A stretch of DNA of 59,056 nt from CALMEH01 sp964548225 (GCA_964548225.1 CAZJQP010000022.1:1-59056); one strand, 5' to 3'. Positions 41,703 to 50,504 are shown, numbered from the stretch's first letter. Notes: a model not told the origin generated them from the sequence alone. Made by a program: numbers and translations.

Positions 41703-42068
41703 TTACCAATCATCATACTCGTCCGGTTTTTCTGCCGCGAGAATTTCTCCGGCGTAATCCCAAACTTTTTTCTTCCACAAACGCAAACCTTCAAGAAGTT
41801 GAAAAGCGGCTTGCGGATGCGCGGCATTGCGTTCGAGCCGAATAACTTGCGCTGTTACCGAAACTTCGTCTTCCGCATTTTCCGTAATCGTCAAATTAAC
41901 TTTGCTTCCGACTGACGGAAGTTTTCGCGGCAAAAAAACCAAAGTGCCTTGCAATCCGACGTTTTCCGTCAAACCTTCTTCCGTAACTTCTTTTCCCTCA
42001 GCGTCTTTCCATTTCACCCGAATCGGAAAAGAAATAACGTGCCGTGCGCTGCTTCGACGTTCTTGCAT
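41703..42068 (-). CDS. PilZ domain protein
   Basis: The 121-residue protein is a single PilZ domain, the usual cyclic-di-GMP receptor. The first motif RxxxR is visible near the N-terminus (RRSSARHVISFPI). The second, (D/N)xSxxG, is degenerate: NVGLQG, with Gly at the Ser position. Ligand binding may be kept or weakened. The C-terminus adds a short acidic tail (AAEKPDEYDDW). It is first in line before the dehydrogenase operon but separated by an inverted repeat. Confidence 0.82.
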   Translation of the reverse strand: MQERRSSARHVISFPIRVKWKDAEGKEVTEEGLTENVGLQGTLVFLPRKLPSVGSKVNLTITENAEDEVSVTAQVIRLERNAAHPQAAFQLLEGLRLWKKKVWDYAGEILAAEKPDEYDDW

Positions 42069-42562
42069 AAAATTAAAATCTCCTGAATTTTTGTTAATAC
42101 GAAAATTGCCTTTTGAAGTGTATCAGAAACACGAAAAACCTCATAAATAGTTTTATCTGATTTCCGCTATATTCGCCACCGATTATGCACCAAAAAACGA
42201 AACATCATCGTTATTATCTATAAAAGACAGTGTCCTAATTTTGTGCTGTTTGAAAAATAACCACAAAAACACCCAAAATTTCACCAAAAAAGCTGATTCT
42301 ATTTGTATTGATTTGTATCTTTTTGTAGTTTCATCTCTAAAATTATATTGTCCATTCATTACCCTATAAAAGTAGTGTCCTAACTGTGTGATGCCGGACT
42401 TATTTCAACCACGAAGCAACACGAAATATCACGAAATTAGTCATCTTTTTCGTGTCGCTTCGTGCGTTTTCGTGGTTGAAATATTAAAACAACACACAAT
42501 TAGGACACTACCAAGAAAATAAAAAACTTTAAATTTTTCGGGTTTGGGTGTAGTTTAGAAAG
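42069..42562. other. Gene-free region with nested mobile-type repeats
   Basis: I see no gene in these 494 bases. They hold a MITE-like element with AGTGTCCTAATT ends (42229-42510, annotated separately) and AT-rich flanks. No clear promoter for the gene at 42563 stands out. Confidence 0.7.
42229..42510. mobile_element. Nested MITE-like element with AGTGTCCTAA terminal repeats
   Basis: The outer left end (42229-42251) and the right end (complement of 42487-42509) match at 21 of 23 bases. A second left end at 42373-42390 matches the right end at 17 of 18 and would define a 138-bp inner element with TA on both sides, as expected of IS630/mariner-type TA target duplications. Both left ends are preceded by CTATAAAAG. 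The inner part is itself a palindrome of CACGAAGCAACACGAAA units (42410-42426 with 42448-42464) and TATTTCAACCACGA (42401-42414 with 42470-42483). No transposase is encoded, so movement would need one in trans. Confidence 0.7.
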
Positions 42563-43204
42563 GTGAAAAAAGTTTCTTTAATTTCGGTTTTGATTTTAGC
42601 ATTTTATGCTTCGGTATTTTCTCAAACATCCGAAACTGTGCCTTGCCCGACAGTAAATATTACTTCTAACTTCCTTGTCACTTTAGGAGAGCCAATAACT
42701 TTTACGGCAACGATTGAAGGAAATGTTGGAGATTATGTGCCGACATATGTTTGGATAGTTAAAGACGGAAAGATTCTTGAAGGTCAAGGAACTTCATCTA
42801 TAAAGGCTTTGCCGAAATTTGATTACATAGTAGCATCAGTTGAAATCAAAGGACTGTCTGACGGATGCACGGCAACAGCCCAAGATAGTGTAATAATTTG
42901 CCCTCCATCTCCTTATTTAATCGAGAGATTTTCCTCCGAAGCAACAAGAATTGATAAAGCACGGTTTGATAATCTGATTACCGAACTTCAAAATAATCCG
43001 TCTGCTCAAGCATACATTATTGAATATTTTGCCGAAAACATACAGCAAAAAGTGATTAATGAGAAAATCCGAAAAACCCGTGATTATTTGATTAATATCA
43101 ACGGAATAGAAGAAAGCAGATTCAAAATTACGACAGTTTCGTTTAACGAAGACCAAACTTTATTTTGGATTATTCCCGCTGGCGCAAAATTTCCCGAACC
43201 CTAA
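42563..43204 (+). CDS. Exported PKD/Ig-like protein with OmpA-like C-terminal part
   Basis: The 213-residue protein starts at GTG with a signal peptide (MKKVSLISVLILAFYASVFSQ). Residues about 28-110 look like a PKD/Ig-like beta domain (FLVTLGEPITFTATIEGNVGDYVPTYVWIVKDGKI) with a likely disulfide pair. Residues about 118-205 resemble a degenerate OmpA-like fold (FDNLITELQNNPSAQAYIIEYF...KIRKTRDYLININGIEESRFKI). It may sit in the periplasm near the wall. Its relatives occur in several copies in similar genomes. It is transcribed alone and has a strong terminator. Confidence 0.72.
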   Translation: MKKVSLISVLILAFYASVFSQTSETVPCPTVNITSNFLVTLGEPITFTATIEGNVGDYVPTYVWIVKDGKILEGQGTSSIKALPKFDYIVASVEIKGLSDGCTATAQDSVIICPPSPYLIERFSSEATRIDKARFDNLITELQNNPSAQAYIIEYFAENIQQKVINEKIRKTRDYLININGIEESRFKITTVSFNEDQTLFWIIPAGAKFPEP

Positions 43205-43273
43205 AAAGCTGTGTTCAAATCAAAGACAAATTATAAACTATAAAATTCGGTTTTTGGGGTTCAAAATTAACAT

Positions 43274-43317
43274 AAAAAAGCGTTCGTTTTTGCATATCAA
43301 AAACGAACGCTTTTTTT
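43274..43317 (+). terminator. Terminator after the PKD/OmpA-like gene
   Basis: A perfect 18-bp stem (43274-43291 with 43299-43316) with GCGTTCG core, flanked by A- and T-runs. Confidence 0.93.
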
Positions 43318-43435
43318 ATTTCATAATTTTCTGCAAATTAAAAAAAATCTTTCAAAAATTGTGCAATAAGATTTTAATTAGACGTTCTATATCTGTGTTT
43401 TTACACAAATTTACTTTGAAGAATTTTAATTTTAT

Positions 43436-44599
43436 ATGTTAAGAAAATTTCGTTTATATTTTTCCGCGATGATTACCGCGTTGGTGTTGGTTTCTTTGTT
43501 GGTTTCGTCAAATGCAAAAGCCTGTGATGAGGCACCGCAAACTTTTCTTTCGCTTTATATGAACAGCGAATTGATTGTTACTGCCAGATTCGAGAGCGAG
43601 AGCAAGCCTGTAAAATCGAATGAAGACGAATACGGCTACACTTTGGAAAGTGAGCGCAAATTGGTTTTCACGAAGATTTACAAAGGACAGCAAACCGAAT
43701 TGGAATCAGTTGTTTTGGATTATTCGCAATATGTTTCGAATCCGAGTCAAAACACTTCCGAAAGTGAAGAAAGCATTTCAGTTGATGAACATTATTATTT
43801 TGATTTTTCAAAAATCAAAGTCGGCAAAGAATATCTGTTTTTCTTGAGCAAAAACAAAGAAGACGGCAAATATTATGTTACCGATTACACATCAGGTGTA
43901 AGAGAAATCGAGAAAAACTTGGCATTTTACGAAAGAAGTTTGAGCGATTTGAGCCAAATTGTATCAGCGAAATCAAATCAATACGAACTTTTGACCGAAT
44001 GGATTGTTAAAAACATCGAAAACGCCGAAACCCGCGAAGACGGAATCGGAGATTTGTCGGAAAGTTTTTACGGTTTGACTTATCAAAACGAAGACCCGAT
44101 TTTCAAAGGTAAAGGTCCGTTTGTCGTAACCGAAGACGGTTACGGAGTTTATACCGTTGGCGTGGCTAAACATCTGACGCAGACGCAAAAAGACAGAGTT
44201 TCAAGCGTGCTTTATCCGATGCTTGAAAAAGCCTGGACTGCGGAAAAACCGCAATATGTAAATTATGGAATTTCCGCAATTTTAGGTGGTATTGATAAGC
44301 CGCGTCTGGCGAATTTCACTTATAATTCTTTGCAAAGCATTGGCAAAAACGACATTGACCGAAGAAGAATTATTACGGAATTTTTGATTGAAACCCTTGG
44401 CGATGAAGGACTTTCGGGTATTTATTACGAAATTCTTGAACTCGAATACCAAATTGATGAAGCCAAAAATCTTAATACTCCGCAGAGCAAAAAGCAAGTG
44501 AAAGATTTGACCGTTTTGAAGGATGCTAAATCAAAAGAATTCGATAAGCGTTTCAAACTTTTGCAAAGCAGAAATTTCGTTCCTGTCGAAAATATCTAA
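43436..44599 (+). CDS. Exported protein of unknown function
   Basis: The 387-residue protein has a signal peptide (to about 29, SNAKA). The mature N-terminus (CDEAPQTFLSLYMNSELIVTARFESESKP) has the shape of TIMP/NTR-like exported domains: a Cys at the start of the mature chain followed by LxxSxxIVxARF strands. The middle and C-terminal parts (about 200-380) are largely helical and may be HEAT-like (YGISAILGGIDKPRLANFTYNSL). Similarity is by eye only. It has its own terminator. Confidence 0.7.
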   Translation: MLRKFRLYFSAMITALVLVSLLVSSNAKACDEAPQTFLSLYMNSELIVTARFESESKPVKSNEDEYGYTLESERKLVFTKIYKGQQTELESVVLDYSQYVSNPSQNTSESEESISVDEHYYFDFSKIKVGKEYLFFLSKNKEDGKYYVTDYTSGVREIEKNLAFYERSLSDLSQIVSAKSNQYELLTEWIVKNIENAETREDGIGDLSESFYGLTYQNEDPIFKGKGPFVVTEDGYGVYTVGVAKHLTQTQKDRVSSVLYPMLEKAWTAEKPQYVNYGISAILGGIDKPRLANFTYNSLQSIGKNDIDRRRIITEFLIETLGDEGLSGIYYEILELEYQIDEAKNLNTPQSKKQVKDLTVLKDAKSKEFDKRFKLLQSRNFVPVENI

Positions 44600-44629
44600 T
44601 ACAAATCGCAGTTGATTTGTGTAAAAACA

Positions 44630-44664
44630 AAAAGGTTTCCGTAAATTACGGAAACCTTTTTTTT
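44630..44664 (+). terminator. Terminator after the unknown exported gene
   Basis: A stem of about 14 bp with GGTTTCCGTAA core (44630-44644 with 44646-44660) is followed by Ts. Confidence 0.9.
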
Positions 44665-44780
44665 GATAATTATTAAGTAAGGCAACCAATTTTTTTGTTT
44701 CAATGAATTCACATTAACAGAACATTTTATTGAAGTTTGACGTTTGAAAGACAGTCTAGCCGAAAAATAAAAAGAAAATT

Positions 44781-46010
44781 ATGTCTGAAAATCAAATTCG
44801 TCCGATTTCTTCGCAGGAGCGCATCGAGCTTTTGGATGTTCTGCGCGGAATGGCTATCGGCGGCATCTTAATCGGTAATATGCAATGGTTTTCCAATTAC
44901 GGAATGATGCCGGAAACGCTTGCCGCACAAGCCACGATAATTGATAAAATCGCAAATTTCTTCGTTCATTTTTTAGTTGAAGGAAAATTTTATTCAATCT
45001 TTTCGTTTTTATTCGGCTTCGGTTTTGCCTTGCAAATGACGCGAGCCGAAGAACGCGGCGACTTGAAAGCCTCGCTTTTCAAACGGCGTTTGTTTTGGTT
45101 GTTGATAATCGGACTGATTCACGCTTATTTGCTTTGGGCGGGAGATATTTTGAGCATTTACGCCCTGATGGGATTCGTGCTGATTTTATTTCGCAAAAAA
45201 TCAAACGAATCATTGCTCAAATGGATTTTCGGGCTGATTTTGATTCCGATCTTCTCTTATCTTCTGATTTACATTTTATTCTCCGCTTTTGCTACGCCTG
45301 AAATCATAGCCGAAATAGGAAAGGCAAAAATGAGTATGTGGGAAGACGGCAACAGACAAGTTCAGCAAAGCGGCTACGCGCAAATTGTCAGCGGTTTTAA
45401 TCTGCAATTTATCGGCGGCAGATATGCGAGTTTGATTTTGGAAATGCGTCTGCCGAAGATTTTGGCGATGTTTCTTTTGGGATTTTATGCCTATCGTCGC
45501 GGATTTTTCCAAAATCCGTCCGCGCATCAGCCGTTAATTCGCCAAGTTTTAATTTATGGTCTCGGCTTAGGTCTTGCCGCTAATCTTGTTTTTGCTTGGG
45601 TTTCGGGAAAAGAAGCACTTTTTCCGCCGACTGCGGCAGGACTCATCGGCGTTGTTTTATACGCTTTCGGTGTTCCGGCTCTGGCACTCGGTTTTATGGC
45701 TTTGACGGCGACGTTGTGGCAAAAAACTTCGTGGCAAAAATTGCTCGCCGTCCTCGCTCCGGTCGGACGGATGGCTCTGACCAATTATTTGATGCAAACT
45801 CTAATTTGCGTTTTTATATTTTACGGCTACGGCTTCGGACAATTCGGAAAGTTCGGCGCGGCAACGTCAACACTGATTGCGCTGGGCATCTTCGTTTTTC
45901 AAATATTTTTCAGTTCGCTTTGGCTGAAATACTTCAATTACGGTCTGATGGAATGGATTTGGCGGCAGTTGACATATCGCCAAAGGCTGAATTTACGCCT
46001 CAAAAATTAA
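44781..46010 (+). CDS. DUF418 family membrane protein (YeiB-like)
   Basis: The 409-residue integral membrane protein has about ten helices. The N-terminal signature ERIELLDVLRGMAIGGILIGNM (about 14-35) and FFVHFLVEGKFYSIFSFLFGFGFALQM define the YeiB/DUF418 group, related to the acyltransferase-like NAGAT/OafA membrane fold. The C-terminal DUF418 domain (about 230-395) ends in WLKYFNYGLMEWIWRQLTYRQ. It may transfer acyl groups across the membrane, but activity is unproven. It is transcribed alone. Confidence 0.92.
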   Translation: MSENQIRPISSQERIELLDVLRGMAIGGILIGNMQWFSNYGMMPETLAAQATIIDKIANFFVHFLVEGKFYSIFSFLFGFGFALQMTRAEERGDLKASLFKRRLFWLLIIGLIHAYLLWAGDILSIYALMGFVLILFRKKSNESLLKWIFGLILIPIFSYLLIYILFSAFATPEIIAEIGKAKMSMWEDGNRQVQQSGYAQIVSGFNLQFIGGRYASLILEMRLPKILAMFLLGFYAYRRGFFQNPSAHQPLIRQVLIYGLGLGLAANLVFAWVSGKEALFPPTAAGLIGVVLYAFGVPALALGFMALTATLWQKTSWQKLLAVLAPVGRMALTNYLMQTLICVFIFYGYGFGQFGKFGAATSTLIALGIFVFQIFFSSLWLKYFNYGLMEWIWRQLTYRQRLNLRLKN

Positions 46011-46115
46011 CAAATTACCGCTCGTCAATCTCTAAGCGGATTAGCTCTTTTTGTCTTATTTTCAATTCGGTAGTAAATTTTAAAAGCAATTCAAATGCAA
46101 TCGCGGGTAATTTTT

Positions 46116-46799
46116 ATGAAACACGAAAAAATCTTTCAAAAGGTGCGGAAACTTATTGACGAGCGCGAGGTTTCGGACGAAAATTTGGAAACGGCGCGGG
46201 ACGAGCTTTTTGAATTGGTCGAAAATGATTCGGAATGCGCTTGGGCTTACGGGCTTTTGTCGGAAATAAATTATTGGTTTGGCGAATATGCGGACGATGC
46301 AAGCGACAAGCTCGCGTTTTTTGAAGAAGGCGTTGACTGCGGCAAAACGGGAATCGAAATTGACGCGGATTCGGTGGAAGCAAACTTTTGGCTGGCGGTA
46401 AATTACGGTGCATTCGGGCAGGAAAAAGGCATTATGCAAAGCCTTTCGCTGATAAATCCGATAAAAGATTTGGCGGAAAAAGTTATCGAACTCGACGAAA
46501 GCTATTTCTACGGCGGCGCACATCGTGTTCTCGGTCGGCTTTATCACAAAGCACCCGGTTTCCCAATCTCTATCGGCAGCACGAAAAAAGCTATCGAACA
46601 TTTGGAAAAAGCCGTAAATTTAGGACCGAAATTTTACCTGAATCGTCTTTTTCTCGCCGAAGCCTATATTTCAAACCGCGAAAAAGACAAGGCGCGTGAG
46701 CAACTCGAATGGATTTGCAACGCACCGCTCAACAAAAATCACGAATTTGAAGACGAGCGCGACAAACGCATTGCCGAATCAATTTTGGCAAATTTATAA
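46116..46799 (+). CDS. TatT-like TPR protein (TRAP T-component family)
   Basis: The preferred product is 227 residues, almost entirely helical TPR-like repeats. GSTKKAIEHLEKAVNLGPKFYLNRLFLAEAYI in the C-terminal half matches the TatT/TRAP transporter T-component family. No signal peptide is seen, unlike the lipoprotein TatT of Treponema. No TRAP transporter genes are adjacent, so it is probably a general binding protein. An ATG at 46095 would add seven residues; neither start has a strong ribosome site. Confidence 0.82.
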   Translation: MKHEKIFQKVRKLIDEREVSDENLETARDELFELVENDSECAWAYGLLSEINYWFGEYADDASDKLAFFEEGVDCGKTGIEIDADSVEANFWLAVNYGAFGQEKGIMQSLSLINPIKDLAEKVIELDESYFYGGAHRVLGRLYHKAPGFPISIGSTKKAIEHLEKAVNLGPKFYLNRLFLAEAYISNREKDKAREQLEWICNAPLNKNHEFEDERDKRIAESILANL

Positions 46800-46917
46800 A
46801 TCTGCTTTCGCCGCGCATCTTTTCTATTCTGCAAATATCGGACACTTTGAAGAAATTTCAAACTCCGCATAAGTAAACTTGACTGCCCTCGTTAATTCTG
46901 CTATCCCTAATAGGACT

Positions 46918-46947
46918 GAACATTTCGCTAAACATTTCGCTAAACAT
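46918..46947 (+). repeat. Short tandem repeat (CATTTCGCTAAA)
   Basis: Two perfect 12-base copies at 46921-46944 plus a partial third. It lies in the 200-base gene-free stretch ahead of the lectin gene, whose promoter is not obvious. Confidence 0.7.
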
Positions 46948-47011
46948 CCCCAGTTTCGTCGAATTTTAGTTAAGGTGCAGTTAAATAATTTCAAAATCAG
47001 GAGAAAACAGT

Positions 47012-47533
47012 ATGAAATCTAGCGTAAAGTTTCTTTTCGCTTTAGTTTTATTGATAATGTCTCAAAACGTGTATTCCCAGTCGTTTGGTGAAGGCTATTA
47101 TCGTTTGACGACACAATGGCAGGGCGATGGCAAATCATTGGATGTAGTCAATGACGGTGAAAATAACAAATTGCAGTTAGCAAAATCGGGTAAATTTACC
47201 GGACAGTATTGGGAAATTACTCCCATTGGCGATACGGGTTATTTTCGTTTGACGACTCAATGGCAAGGCAGCGGAAAATCGCTTGATGTAATCAATGACG
47301 GTAAAGACAACAATAAACTTTGGCTTGCCGATACAGAGGACGTAACGGGACAATATTGGAAAATTACGTCGCTCGGCGATGGTTATTATCGTTTAACTTG
47401 CAAATGGCAAGGTGTCGGAAAAGCATTGGATGTCGTCAACGACGGCAAAAACAATCAAATTCAGCTTGCCAAAACGGAAAATGTTTCAGGACAAGCGTGG
47501 AAAATTCGGCTTGTTGAACGATATAAAGAATAA
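47012..47533 (+). CDS. Exported ricin-type beta-trefoil lectin with three near-identical repeats
   Basis: The 173-residue protein has a signal peptide (to about 23, YSQ). Three repeats of about 48 residues follow, each with YYRLTTQWQG-GKSLDVVNDG---NKLQLA------GQYWKITP. That is the exact plan of one ricin-type beta-trefoil, with the QxW-like element at each repeat end (GQYWEI, GQYWKI, GQAWKI). Repeat identity is far higher than in most trefoils, implying recent internal duplication or gene conversion and three equivalent sugar-binding sites. CAGGAGA supports the start. Carbohydrate binding outside the cell is likely. Confidence 0.9.
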   Translation: MKSSVKFLFALVLLIMSQNVYSQSFGEGYYRLTTQWQGDGKSLDVVNDGENNKLQLAKSGKFTGQYWEITPIGDTGYFRLTTQWQGSGKSLDVINDGKDNNKLWLADTEDVTGQYWKITSLGDGYYRLTCKWQGVGKALDVVNDGKNNQIQLAKTENVSGQAWKIRLVERYKE

Positions 47534-47554
47534 AATCTCAAACATTCGGGATTC

Positions 47555-47582
47555 AAAGGCGGGGCTTGCCCGCCTTTTTTTG
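47555..47582 (+). terminator. Terminator after the lectin gene
   Basis: A 9-bp GC-rich stem (AAAGGCGGG with CCCGCCTTT, 47555-47563 and 47569-47577) and a T-run. Confidence 0.92.
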
Positions 47583-47707
47583 TAACTTAACCGCCAATTT
47601 CCGAAACGGCGCGGTTTAAATCCAACCATTTGCTATATCTTTTTAACTTAATTGCCCAGTTTTTGAAGATTTATTTCTCAGAGATATGTAGAATAGAAGA
47701 CAAGCAG

Positions 47708-48223
47708 ATGGCAAAAAACCAAAAACCGAAAACCAAAGACCGAAAACCAATCATCGCAATAATTATGGGTAGCACGTCCGATTGGGAAACGATGAAAAAC
47801 GCCGCCGATATTTTGACGGATTTCGACGTTCCGCACGAAACAAAGGTCGTTTCGGCGCACCGCACGCCGGATTTGCTTTTTGAATTTGCAAAAACCGCCG
47901 AAGAGCGCGGCATCGAAGTAATCATCGCAGGCGCGGGCGGCGCGGCGCATCTGCCCGGAATGTGTGCTTCGCAGACGGTTTTGCCCGTTTTGGGCGTTCC
48001 CGTGCAAAGCAAAGCGTTGTCGGGAATGGATTCTCTGCTTTCGATTGTGCAGATGCCTGCCGGAATTCCCGTCGGCACATTGGCAATCGGCGCGGCTGGC
48101 GCGAAAAACGCGGCATTATTGGCAATTTCGATTCTTTCAAACTCACGAAAAGATTTGCGCGAAAAATTGCGAGAATTTAGAGAAAAGCAGACGGAAACAG
48201 TTTTGAGTTCGGTATTGGAATAA
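47708..48223 (+). CDS. purE: N5-carboxyaminoimidazole ribonucleotide mutase
   Basis: From ATG 47708 the protein is 171 residues, normal for class I PurE, which converts N5-CAIR to CAIR in purine synthesis. Signatures are GSTSDWETM (substrate loop), VSAHRTPD with the catalytic His, and GAGGAAHLPGM. It needs the N5-CAIR made by PurK, encoded 2.3 kb downstream. An upstream in-frame ATG at 47630 would give a non-homologous 26-residue extension. A lysine-rich N-terminus (KNQKPKTKDRKP) precedes the domain. Confidence 0.97.
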   Translation: MAKNQKPKTKDRKPIIAIIMGSTSDWETMKNAADILTDFDVPHETKVVSAHRTPDLLFEFAKTAEERGIEVIIAGAGGAAHLPGMCASQTVLPVLGVPVQSKALSGMDSLLSIVQMPAGIPVGTLAIGAAGAKNAALLAISILSNSRKDLREKLREFREKQTETVLSSVLE

Positions 48224-48252
48224 ATAACTTGAGTAAATTCTTTCGGCTTTTT

Positions 48253-48268
48253 GACGTTTGCAAACGTC
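48253..48268. promoter_or_regulatory. Perfect 16-bp palindrome, candidate operator
   Basis: GACGTTTGCAAACGTC is perfectly self-complementary. It lies 50 bases ahead of the hydrolase gene and 30 after purE. It resembles LacI/GntR-type operators but its centre (GC) differs from the PurR box (CG), so a purine repressor is not supported. Confidence 0.45.
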
Positions 48269-48318
48269 TAAACTATTTCGATTAAACATTCTAAACCAAG
48301 CAATTAGACGCAAACGCA

Positions 48319-49155
48319 ATGAGCAATAAATTTTCAATCATCAACAAAACAATCGTTTCAATAATTTTCGCTATTCTGCTATTGAGCGTTACGCACAACG
48401 CCCAAACAGTTAAACGAATTACTTATAATAACATCAGCGTAGATGTTGTTATTGATAAGCCTGTAAATACTTTCGTTGACGTTTTGGTTGCATTTCACGG
48501 AACAGTTGCAACAGATGCAGATATTATTCCGGCGGCACAAAATACTTTGACTAGAGTTAAGGAAATTACAAATCGAACGGATATGATGATTGTCAGCGTA
48601 GCATATCCTCAACAAGGTCTTCTGTTCGGAGACGGTATCCGCGAGGCAGAAGCCGCATTGCTCTGGGTTAAAGTAAGAAGCAGAAAAGAATTGAAAAAAA
48701 AGATACGGAAAATCTTTTTGATTGGTCATTCGCAAGGCGGTTATATGGTTACGAGATTAAATACAATGCACGCAACAAATGGTGTGATTGCTAATGGTCC
48801 GGGACCGCTGAATTTGGTTTATCGTTGCGGATTAGAAGAATCAGGTCAAATTCCGCAAAGTGCCGTTTGTGCAGTTTTGAGACAAACTTACGGAACAACA
48901 ACGGCAAATCCTACGCCGTATATGCAGAGATCGCTTCTTAATTTCACAACAGGTTATAAATCCGACATTATGTTTGTGCAAGGGTTACAAGATTCACCAA
49001 TTCAGATGGCTTCGTGGTCAACCTTCAAACAACAGATAACCGATTGCACAAATTGTCAGAATCGCCAATTCGTTGAAATTGCCAATGCCGGACATACAGC
49101 ATTGTTTGATAGTCCTGAAGCTATTAACGCCTATAATGCTTTCATCAATCGCTAA
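48319..49155 (+). CDS. Exported alpha/beta hydrolase
   Basis: The 278-residue protein has a hydrophobic N-terminus acting as signal or anchor (INKTIVSIIFAILLLSVTHNAQ). The hydrolase core shows the nucleophile elbow GHSQGG (Ser, about residue 139), an oxyanion strand VAFHGT, and a terminal His in NAGHTALFD. Asp is likely in QGLQDSPIQ. It resembles small esterase/PHB-depolymerase-like enzymes. It is unrelated to the purine genes that flank it. Confidence 0.87.
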   Translation: MSNKFSIINKTIVSIIFAILLLSVTHNAQTVKRITYNNISVDVVIDKPVNTFVDVLVAFHGTVATDADIIPAAQNTLTRVKEITNRTDMMIVSVAYPQQGLLFGDGIREAEAALLWVKVRSRKELKKKIRKIFLIGHSQGGYMVTRLNTMHATNGVIANGPGPLNLVYRCGLEESGQIPQSAVCAVLRQTYGTTTANPTPYMQRSLLNFTTGYKSDIMFVQGLQDSPIQMASWSTFKQQITDCTNCQNRQFVEIANAGHTALFDSPEAINAYNAFINR

Positions 49156-49171
49156 TATTTCTTTCAAAAGT

Positions 49172-49194
49172 CAGTTATAATAAATTTGTAACTG
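49172..49194. promoter_or_regulatory. Dyad overlapping a -10-like TATAAT
   Basis: CAGTTA-N11-TAACTG surrounds TATAAT (49176-49181) and ends one base before the ATG at 49196. It could be an operator over a promoter; the start would then lack a leader, so either this or the promoter call is doubtful. Confidence 0.3.
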
Positions 49195-49195
49195 A

Positions 49196-49756
49196 ATGAC
49201 TGAAAACCGCGAAAAAGGATGGCAAGAGCTAGAAGCAAAGGTCAGGCATATACTCAATAATCCACGACTTTTGCCAAAAGATTTACGCATCAAACAATTT
49301 ACTCAAACCTTACATTTATGGATTTCGCCAACCTTTACGCCCGAAATACATTGGACTTTCTACAAACCCAACCTACAAATAAATCCACAACCAAACCCGA
49401 TTATTCAACAAATGATTTGGAGAAAAGACGCAGATTATCAGCGTTTAAATAATCCGCTGATTGGCTTGCAAGAAGGCTTTCACACCGAGCCAACTTTTGA
49501 AATAAAAACAATCGAAATTGAGAAAGAACTGTTCGACAAAATTCACAAAAACTTAGCTAAAATTCAAATTCCGCCATTTATGAAAGATGAAATTCTCGGT
49601 CTTGACGGCGAACATTTTGGAGTTGAAACTCTCGGCTCTTATCATTCCGCCAAAATTTCTTGGTGGAGCAGTTATCCAAAAGAATGGCAATCATTGATTG
49701 ATTGGTTTGAAAAAACGATTGCTTTTGTAGAAAAGAAATTTGATGAAAGTTCGTGA
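49196..49756 (+). CDS. Hypothetical protein coupled to the AlkD-like gene
   Basis: The 186-residue protein has no signal peptide or membrane helix and is tryptophan-rich (e.g. TLHLWISPTF, EIHWTFYKPN, AKISWWSSYPKEWQSLIDWF). I do not recognise the family. It overlaps the start of the AlkD-like gene by 14 bases in another frame, a sign of translational coupling. Confidence 0.72.
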   Translation: MTENREKGWQELEAKVRHILNNPRLLPKDLRIKQFTQTLHLWISPTFTPEIHWTFYKPNLQINPQPNPIIQQMIWRKDADYQRLNNPLIGLQEGFHTEPTFEIKTIEIEKELFDKIHKNLAKIQIPPFMKDEILGLDGEHFGVETLGSYHSAKISWWSSYPKEWQSLIDWFEKTIAFVEKKFDESS

Positions 49757-50438
49757 AATTATCAAAAAACTCGAATCGCTCGAAAATCCCGACAACATCG
49801 CGGGAATGAAGCGTTTTGGAATTGTTGCGAAAAAGGCTTTCGGTGTTTCCGCGCCGGTTTTGAAAAATTTGGCGAAAGAAATTAAAAAACAGGCGAATGA
49901 TCGGCACGCATTGGCTTTGGAACTCTGGGAAACGGGAATTCACGAAGCGCGGGCGATTGCCTATTTGATTGATGATCCAAAGCAGGTTTCCGAAGCGCAA
50001 ATGGATGCTTGGGTTGCGGATTTTGATAATTGGGCGATCTGCGACGGCGCGTGCGGACATCTTTTTTGCAAGACGGAATTTGCTTACGAAAAGGCTTTTG
50101 AATGGTCTCAGCGCGAAGAAGAATTTATCAAACGCGCCGGAATCGTTTTGATGGCGTGGCTCGCGGTTCACGACAAAAAGGCTTCGGATGAAAAAATCGC
50201 GCAATTTCTTCCAATCCTCGAAAATAAAGCGGACGATGAGCGAAATTTTATCAAAAAAGCGGTAAATTGGTCGCTTCGTCAAATCGGCAAACGCAATGTT
50301 TATCTCAACAAACTCGCCGTCGAAACTGCCGAAAAAATTAAATCACAAAACACAAAATCGGCGCGTTGGATTGCTTCGGACGCGCTGCGCGAACTCAAAA
50401 ACGAAAAGACTTTGGAAAGATTAAGCAAGAAAAGTTAG
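49743..50438 (+). CDS. DNA alkylation repair protein (AlkD-like HEAT glycosylase)
   Basis: The 231-residue protein is built of HEAT-like helical repeats. The AlkD/AlkC-type family marks are FGVSAPVLKNLAKEIKK, the HEARAIAYLID stretch, WVADFDNWAICDGACGHLF and AVNWSLRQIGKRN. Such enzymes remove positively charged alkylated bases (3-methyladenine, 7-methylguanine). It is cytoplasmic and DNA-bound. A possible TTG at 49740 would add one residue. It is coupled to the hypothetical gene upstream and not to purine genes. Confidence 0.92.
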   Translation: MKVREIIKKLESLENPDNIAGMKRFGIVAKKAFGVSAPVLKNLAKEIKKQANDRHALALELWETGIHEARAIAYLIDDPKQVSEAQMDAWVADFDNWAICDGACGHLFCKTEFAYEKAFEWSQREEEFIKRAGIVLMAWLAVHDKKASDEKIAQFLPILENKADDERNFIKKAVNWSLRQIGKRNVYLNKLAVETAEKIKSQNTKSARWIASDALRELKNEKTLERLSKKS

Positions 50439-50504
50439 CCGCAAACAAATACGAAATTTCAGGAAAAGGAAAATTGTGCTAATCTGAGTTTTTCTTATAA
50501 ATTT

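Noticed and set aside
48253..48268. PurR operator linked to purE
   Set aside because: The PurR box has CG at its centre (AAACGTTT) while this palindrome has GC (TTTGCAAA), and it lies after purE, not before it.
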